This document shows positions 58,085 to 64,000 of a stretch of DNA of 64,000 bases, piece by piece. Location: the NCBI RefSeq assembly GCF_026151205.1, contig NC_087072.1, positions 1,633,375 through 1,697,374 of the forward strand. Direction: 5' to 3'. Both the position numbers and the translations under genes were made by a program. How positions within the stretch are numbered: position 1 is the first letter of the stretch; every line of letters starts with the position of its first letter. This DNA comes from Bolinopsis microptera (lineage: Eukaryota > Ctenophora > Tentaculata > Lobata > Bolinopsidae). Under the pieces are notes generated by a model, which saw only the letters and a list, made by a program, of their open reading frames with translations, ran no database searches and was not told the origin of the DNA.

Positions 58085-58507
58085 CAACTGAGGACAAGAA
58101 AAATAGGGCCACCAAATTTTAAATGGGAAAATTTTGAAAAATGAAAAAGCCTTAGGCTTTTTGGTGAAGTCACTTACTTTCTAAGTGACTTCTAAAATTG
58201 CGAACTGAGATATGGCCAATTTTCTTCATTTTTAGTGGTCTTTTGGCCTTAGTTTCTACATTTCTATAAATATTAAGCTATATATCTCAGAGAATGTATA
58301 GTTTATGCTTACCTTTTATATAAAGTTGGTTTCATACAAAAATATTGATATTTTACCAATTTATGGGCCAAAAATTTTAGATTTTGGCCCAAATTTGGTG
58401 TGTATGCCCAAATATGAGCATATGGTTTTTGGCTCATAACTCAGTCATTTTTGTCCAATCTGGATGAAAATTCATATACGAGTTCAGCGGACCACTAGCT
58501 ACACGTA
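58085..58507 (-). mobile_element. Orphan end of the inner (TTAA) transposon family
   Basis: Inverse copy of about 44250-44560: shared phrases include AAAGTTGGTTTCATA, GGCTCATAACTCAGTCATTT, TTGGTGTGTATGCCCAAATA-like sequence and TTCATATACGAGTTCA. Only this end is present, next to a LINE fragment. Confidence 0.75.
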
Positions 58508-58519
58508 CCTGATCTTGAG

Positions 58520-59010
58520 GTGATGTACGACACCTCGTTAACTCAATCAATGTCTGGAAGGCTGCAAATTTTCACATGCCCAGCACCTATTTTTCTTAAG
58601 GAGTTGTGCAAGATGACGATGCATAGAGGCCGCAGAATTATGAGGACTACCAGATCCTGGTGGAACCTAAGTGATCCATGTTATCACGACAGGCCCTACA
58701 TTTTGAGGTACAAACGCTTAACAATGCTGGCAGAGCAGCGAATAAGTGGTGACCTTATAGGAACTTTTAAAGTAACTTGTGGTATGACTGATTGTGGATC
58801 GGGTATGTCTTAATTTTGTTTCAAGCAACGGATGTAGTTCTTCTGGAGCGAGTTAATCCTCACTGGAACAAACTCCCTCCGAACTCTGTGACAGTTAAGT
58901 TTTAAGTTAAGCTTTAAAATTGAATTAGGAGGATTAAGAAAGATGTGATTTCTAAAAGTGTTGAATGTTTCGAATGAAGTATCAGTATTTGTTTTAAAGA
59001 CCCGAGGGCC
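58520..59010 (+). mobile_element. LINE ORF2 C-terminal fragment
   Basis: The + strand reads DRPYILRYKRLTMLAEQRIS then GDLIGTFKV, the conserved region after the reverse transcriptase in many LINEs. A frame change later it reads HWNKLPPNSVTVK, the usual C-terminal WN-x-LP motif. It is 5'-truncated and degenerate. Confidence 0.75.
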
Positions 59011-59624
59011 ACCCTTAAGGGCTTTGAAACCGGTTTATTGAGTACAATATAATAGAAAAATAAACTGCAATCGTAACATTCAAGTCGATACTAACTGAAA
59101 TAATATAATCTGTAGTTAAGGAAGAATTGAGGGAACCAATTATGTCAGTAATAACGGGAAACAAAATGAATATCTAAATATTTTTTCATCCTTGTGTGCA
59201 TGTGGCAAATCTGTGAAGTATAAATAAGTAAGAAGTGTAAGCAGTAAGGACGTAAGGATAAAACCTGCACTCCTGTCATTCCACCATAACTTCTATCGTG
59301 TTTATGGACACAAAAGCTTGAGGTTCCCAGGTAAATTAACTATTCAATGAAACAAGAAATTTTTTCAATGAAACAAGAAATTTAATTTTTATCACATTTT
59401 ACAGAATAAAGAGATGTAAAACAATTTATAAAAATATAATGCTCATTTGGTGTATGACTTTTTGTCCTTGACTGTTAGTTTGATTTTGAAGGGACAGGTA
59501 ACTAACGGGGCAGGGAATGTGCGTGCCTGAAAGCTTTTGCACACACCAAAACGCTAGTTCAGTTGAGTTTTTAGAGACAGGGCTCATATGAGGATCAGAA
59601 GAAAATTTTTAGCATACGTTAGGG
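59011..59624. other. No gene recognised
   Basis: AT-rich. The phrase around 59305-59333 (GGTTCCCAGGTAA) resembles 37210-37230 at the 5' end of the LINE, so a short relic may be present. Confidence 0.35.
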
Positions 59625-60388
59625 TTGATTCACGATGTCAATCCTTCGCATCTCGCCGATCTGCATACGTCTGTGGTTGCGAGAAGCATTATTTGATGCG
59701 CGCGCGACCCAGTAGTGCATCGCGCTACAAACGTTAGGGGTTCTGTTTGTGTTTGTTACTATGGGTTATAGTCTTGTTGTGACAGAAAGTCTACACTATA
59801 TAATATAATATATATAATATGCCTAAGTTTAAATTGTGTAGTTTGAGGATATAAAATGCAACTTTAAAATGGATATTGGAGAGCTGGTGAAAAATTATGA
59901 TCGTTGTATCAATGGTTATAATAAGCTATAAATATCTTAAACTATACATTAATTGACGATGTCAATTCATGGCAGCTCGGCGCGGCACAGTAGCGCATCT
60001 CGCTACAAGACCCGCCGCGCTTTACATAGCCATGTGTAAACGCGTACTGCTCTGAGAGAGGGCTCTGGTTAGAGCAAACCCGCCGCGCACGAGTGCGCGG
60101 CTCCCCCTGTATCGTAGAAACTCTATAGTGAAACGACAATATATAGGGGTCACGACGTGATACAAGTAAAAATTATTGTTTAGGTTGCTCTAACCAGAGC
60201 CCTCTCGCTTGCAGTATCGCGCGAGTTGCTCTATCCAGAGCCCTTGCGCTTGCGGTAGCGCGCGCCCGCCTCACGGCTTGACTTGTGAAACAAGCGCGCC
60301 CGCAGTGTGCAGTGGCGCGAAAGCACATGGTTAGGTGAATCGCGCGAGAGATATTCTACTTGTGAAACAAGCGGATCACGCAGTAGGA

Positions 60389-60806
60389 TGATGATTAATC
60401 ACTTTATACTACACTCGACTGTCACCTGACTTTTTCAACCCGTTCTCTATCTGGTCCGGTTCTGAACGACTTTTCGAAACCCTAACCCTCTAATCTGATC
60501 CCAACCCTAACCCTAACCCAATCCTTAAAAAACCATATGCTGAAACCCTAACCCTAACGGGAAATTAGAATTACTTCCTTATATACGGTCATATCACGTG
60601 ATCGAGACAGTTTTTCGCCAATATCTCGTCAGGGGAGAATTTTAACCCTATGTCACGGGGGGGGGGGGGGGGGGGGGGGGTGATTATGAATCAGCGTCCA
60701 AAAATTCATAGATTGAAGTTGGTTACAACCGTCGGCCGGCCGGGGGCCTTTTTAAAACAATCTCGAAGATCGACTGTAGAGTGATTTGTGATTTAGCACG
60801 CTCGGT
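60389..60806. mobile_element. Dispersed TIR element R2, copy 2
   Basis: The same interior as 42186-42428, enlarged by telomere-like repeats and a 24-base G run (about 60657-60680). Ends ACACTCGACTG and CGACTGTAGAGTGATT are slightly degraded inverted repeats. Confidence 0.75.
60480..60562 (+). repeat. Interstitial telomere-like repeats (CCCTAA)
   Basis: Seven or eight CCCTAA units in three short runs inside the R2 copy. CCCTAA/TTAGGG is the usual animal telomere repeat. The R2 copy at 42 kb lacks these runs apart from a single AACCCTA. Confidence 0.8.
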
Positions 60807-61031
60807 TCGTTATAAGCAATAGCATTAGCAGGTAATTGTAGCGCGATGCACCATGCACTGGGCCTAACCGAGCTGCGAAGGATTGACATCGTGAATCAAG
60901 TCAGGTTATAAATTATTTTCCCGAAAGTTTTTGGACTAGAATATTTTCAATCGAAAGATAGATTTAATTTAGAGTCTGGAGTCATTTGTCATTGCACATT
61001 TAATTGCAGTACCGTGACCGCAAAACTAGTT

Positions 61032-61566
61032 GTTATAGTGGGAGTAGTAGTGGGAACTGGGAGTAGTAGTGGGAGTAGTAGTGGGAGTAGTAGTGGGAGT
61101 AGTAGTGGGAGTAGTAGTAGTAGTAGTTGTAGGAGTAGTAGTAGTGGGAGTAGTAGTAGTAGTAGTTGTAGGAGTAGTAGTAGTGGGAGTAGTAGTAGTA
61201 GTAGTTGTAGGAGTAGTAGTAGTAGTAGTAGTAGTAGTAGGAGTAGTAGTGGGAGTAGTAGTAGTAGTAGTAGTAGGAGTAGTAGTGGGAGTAGTAGTAG
61301 TAGTAGTTGTAGGAGTAGTAGTAGTAGTAGTAGTAGTAGTAGGAGTAGTAGTGGGAGTAGTAGTAGTAGTAGTTGTAGGAGTAGTAGTAGTGGGAGTAGT
61401 AGTAGTAGTAGTTGTAGGAGTAGTAGTAGTAGTAGTAGTAGTAGTAGGAGTAGTAGTGGGAGTAGTAGTGGTAGTAGTAGTAGGAGTAGTAGTGGGAGTA
61501 GTAGTGGAAGTAGTAGTGGAGGTAGTAGTGGTAGTAGTAGTGGGAGTAGTAGTGGGAGTAGTAGTG

Positions 61567-61600
<34 letters not shown>

Positions 61601-61962
61601 TAGTAGTGGTAGTAGTAGTGGGAGTAGTAGTGGGAGTAGTAGTGGTAGTAGTAGTGGTAGTAGTAGTAGTAGTAGTAGTGGGAGTAGTAGTGGGAGTAGT
61701 AGTGGGAGTAGTAGTAGTAATAGTAGTGGGAGTAGTAGTGGGAGTAGTAGTGGGAGTAGTAGTGGGAGTAGTAGTGGGAGTAGTAGTGGTAGTAGTAGTA
61801 GGAGTAGTAGTGGGAGTAGTAGTGGAAGTAGTAGTGGAGGTAGTAGTGGTAGTAGTGGTAGTAGTAGTAGTAGTAGTAGTAGTGGGAGTAGTAGTGGGAG
61901 TAGTAGTGGGAGTAGTAGTAGGAGTAGTTGTAGGAGTAGTAGTGGTAGTAGTAGTAGTAGTA
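61032..61962 (+). repeat. (AGT/GGGAGT)n triplet array, about 930 bp
   Basis: Almost only AGT, GGG, TGG and TGT triplets. The patterns GTGGGAGTA and TTGTAGGAGTA recur in higher-order blocks. The Ser-, Val- and Thr-rich frames read across it on both strands are by-products of the triplet repeat. Confidence 0.97.
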
Positions 61963-62253
61963 CGTGGGAGCGTAAAATTTTTCTCTGCAGAATTTTCGAT
62001 CGAATGATAGATCATAGATTTACTTTTAGACTTACAGTCATTGCGGTCCCGTAAAACTAATATCTTATTTATATTAATCATTTTATAAATTAAATAATGG
62101 TCTAAGTTTAATACTATTGAGATTATAAGATAAAACTAATTCCCGGTTTCTACAGTGTACAGAGTGACCACTTTCCACAATGCTGAATGCACATGCCGTT
62201 AATTTTTTTGTTGTCTCGAACCGAACGTCTTACTTGCATTAATTTTAAACTGT
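61963..62253. other. No gene recognised
   Basis: AT-rich spacer between two tandem repeats. Confidence 0.35.
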
Positions 62254-62363
62254 ACTGTCCACCACCGTACTGTCCTCCACCGTACTGTCCTCCACCGTAC
62301 TATCCACCACCGTACTATCCACCACCGTAGTGTCCACCACCGTACTGTCCACCGCCGTAGTAT
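62254..62363 (+). repeat. 15-bp tandem repeat (about 7 copies)
   Basis: The unit is CCACCGTACTGTCCT with small changes. It resumes at about 62676-62715 after the MITE insertion. Confidence 0.9.
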
Positions 62364-62672
62364 GAAAGCGTTCACATATGTCTATGACGTCAGCAATATT
62401 TTGGCAAATTTTACCCCTTACCCCCTCCCTCGTGTCAGCCAGCGAGGGTGTTTTGAAATCCTGAGGGGGTGTAGGCAGGGACCCTGGGATTTATGTTTGA
62501 CTTATTTGAGCAGTTGGTCAACAGAGTTCAGTTTTTGCCAAAATGCAGGTATTTCTGCTGACGTCAGCTGGTCAGCAAGTCTCAGCCCCCCCCCCCCCCC
62601 CCCCCCCACGTTAGCAACCGTCGACATTTTCAAACCCCTCCCCTTCGACTGACGTCATATGTGAACGCTCCC
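62364..62672. mobile_element. MITE inserted in the 15-bp array
   Basis: Ends GAAAGCGTTCACATATG and CATATGTGAACGCTCCC are inverted repeats (15 of 17), followed inward by TGACGTCAG on both sides. The flanks share TAT, a possible 3-bp target duplication. A 24-base C run lies at about 62585-62607. No protein. Confidence 0.8.
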
Positions 62673-62715
62673 TATGTACACCACGCACCGTACTGTACAC
62701 CACCATACTGTCCAT

Positions 62716-63171
62716 CGTCTTACCGACCTTTGCAACGTTGTCAGAGACGTCCACCGCCGCCGCAGCGAAATTTTGAAGCTTGACCGCGGTCTTTGAGGTA
62801 TTGGCCGTCAGATCAACAAATACAGCTGTTATATATATTAATATATTAACGATGAATTAGTTCTTCAATGTAGAGTGATATTAAGAAATCGATTCATATA
62901 CATCGTCATCAGTAACACAAATAAATTACCATAATGTACACAGTACACCTCACAGACCACGGTTTAGATGTATCATAGTCAGACCGTGGTCAGACTGCCG
63001 CCGCCGACCAATTATGGCGTCCAGACCGCCGCCGCCTAAAAATAACACGGTGCACATCTTTGCGCGTTGTGTGCTATAACCAGAACCTAACGTAGTAACG
63101 TGATTATAATTACACATCTTTAATTCAAATGAAATTCACATCTCTAAGCTCCCTGCAGTCCCAGCAGAGGA
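62716..63171. other. CCGCCGCC-rich repeats upstream of the collagen gene
   Basis: Copies of GTCCA(G)ACCGCCGCCGC-like phrases at about 62748-62765, 62994-63004 and 63018-63036, and an inverted pair CACGGTTTAGA / CAGACCGTG around 62955-62995. No gene is seen. Confidence 0.5.
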
Positions 63172-63918
63172 ATGGTATCCCGAAGTTTGGTCCTACTAAC
63201 CCTCCTTTTTGTTGTGTGTGTTAAAACTGAGCCTGACCCCGAAGCTTCCCCCAAAGACTGCTGCTCTACACCTGTGAGAGCTTCTAGAGGTAAACATTGT
63301 ACTAAGCTATTTCATATTTAGACAAGACGTGTTCGTTAAGAGTTTTGTGTGGAATTTTAAATATTCATCTATATTTATAAAGACATATTTTAATTTATAA
63401 AGGCATATTCCATTAGTAGGAATAGGATCGCGTGATTGATGGCAAATTTTCCATGTAAGCATTAATAATGAATATCGACTATGTTATCGGCTATTGTGTA
63501 ATTGTACTTGGTTTTGATTTACCTGGCAGGGCAGTCCTTGTGCGCGGCGCGCTCTTTTCAAGATTCCTGAACGTGAGAGGAGCGAGCAATAAACTAGCAA
63601 TAACTCAATATATAATAAGCAAGCTAGGTAAGGTTTTGATCGGCACGAAAACAACCAAAGCACTCATCACGGTTTTAAACGTCCATCATTTTAATTTAGT
63701 CAAAAGTCAACCTTGCAAAAATGATCGTGATCCCAGGATCGTGATCCTAATCTCCGTTCCCAGGAAAGCAAGGCCGTCAAGGGTTCGAAGGACCACCAGG
63801 TCTCGTGGGATCAGTTGGCCCTCCTGGAAGACCAGGATTGCGGGGGAACGTCGGACCACCTGGTCTAAAAGGAACCAAGGGTCGTCTACGCGGCCTTAGT
63901 GGAATAAAGGGAGCCCGA
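63172..63918 (+). CDS. Secreted collagen-domain protein, first two exons (partial)
   Basis: Exon 1 (63172-63289) encodes MVSRSLVLLTLLFVVCVK, a signal peptide, then TEPDPEASPKDCCSTPVRAS with a Cys pair. Exon 2 (63764-63918) encodes about 17 uninterrupted Gly-X-Y triplets (GFEGPPGLVGSVGPPGRPG and onward) and ends before GTAAGT. The frame is kept across the intron through a split Gly codon, and the gene runs past the window. Gly-X-Y stretches form the collagen triple helix of secreted proteins. The C-terminal domain (for example C1q, lectin or NC1) is outside the window, so the subtype cannot be named. The Cys pair before the helix could link chains. Confidence 0.85.
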
Positions 63919-64000
63919 GTAAGTTCCGGCTTATTTTTTTACTTTTAACTTGACAAACTGAAATCATCGTTCTTAATTTAATAAATATGCAGGACTTGAA

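Larger units (their letters stand above)
59625..60899. mobile_element. 1.28-kb element with perfect 26-bp inverted ends
   Basis: The 26 bases starting TTGATTCACGATGTCAATCC at 59625 are the exact reverse complement of 60874-60899. An internal partial copy of this end lies at about 59955 (GACGATGTCAATTCATGGCA). The interior is rich in CGCGCG and holds the R2 copy at 60389. A 26-base inverted repeat around CTCTGGTTAGAGCAA (about 60052-60078 and 60182-60207) is also inside. No protein and no clear target duplication were seen. Confidence 0.75.

Noticed and set aside
61014-62081. Frames of 300-350 codons rich in Ser, Val or Thr on both strands
   Set aside because: By-products of a triplet repeat that lacks stops in several frames; no domain, signal or splice context.

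Overview
The window looks like a piece of an AT-rich invertebrate animal genome. Its genes are split by GT-AG introns and encode animal proteins: INSIG, HMG-CoA reductase, a single-domain hexokinase, an F-box protein and a secreted collagen-domain protein. The space between is filled with transposons and tandem repeats. A cnidarian or another early-branching marine animal is a reasonable guess, but no ribosomal or mitochondrial marker is present to settle it.

Layout. 1-7.8 kb holds a decayed non-LTR retrotransposon and nothing else recognisable. 7.9-17.27 kb is a hAT-type DNA transposon (13-bp inverted ends, 8-bp target duplication) whose interior is about 25 nearly identical copies of a 366-bp satellite. 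18-21.3 kb holds a tRNA-derived SINE, a Mutator-like MITE and short repeats. 21.5-28.6 kb is a complete six-exon INSIG gene (+). Its first intron is mostly a 19-bp minisatellite that runs into the splice acceptor, and its second intron holds an antisense coiled-coil gene. 30.6-37.2 kb is an intact LINE (-) that split a GC-rich minisatellite. Its ORF1 joins an AlkB-type 2OG-Fe(II) dioxygenase to an SGNH esterase. Its ORF2 carries a PHD finger, a second zinc finger, an APE endonuclease and a reverse transcriptase. 38-41.4 kb holds 47-bp and 50-bp tandem arrays and an extreme purine tract. 42.8-50.5 kb is the HMG-CoA reductase catalytic domain (-). A 5.8-kb nested transposon lies in its fourth intron, including an intron-containing Mutator-like transposase gene with frame breaks. 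51.4 kb is a small F-box gene (-). 52.4-53.6 kb is a stack of nested repeats. 54.0-57.7 kb is a complete eight-exon hexokinase gene (-). 58-63 kb is more transposon and repeat material. A collagen-domain gene (+) starts at 63.17 kb and leaves the window.

How the genes relate. INSIG and HMG-CoA reductase are partners in sterol feedback in other animals: INSIG retains SCAP and promotes degradation of the reductase through the reductase's membrane domain. Here they lie about 14 kb apart. However, no membrane domain and no last catalytic exon were found for the reductase, so either the gene is split by repeats or assembly, or a soluble form exists. The strongest candidate for something undescribed is the AlkB-esterase ORF1 of the LINE.
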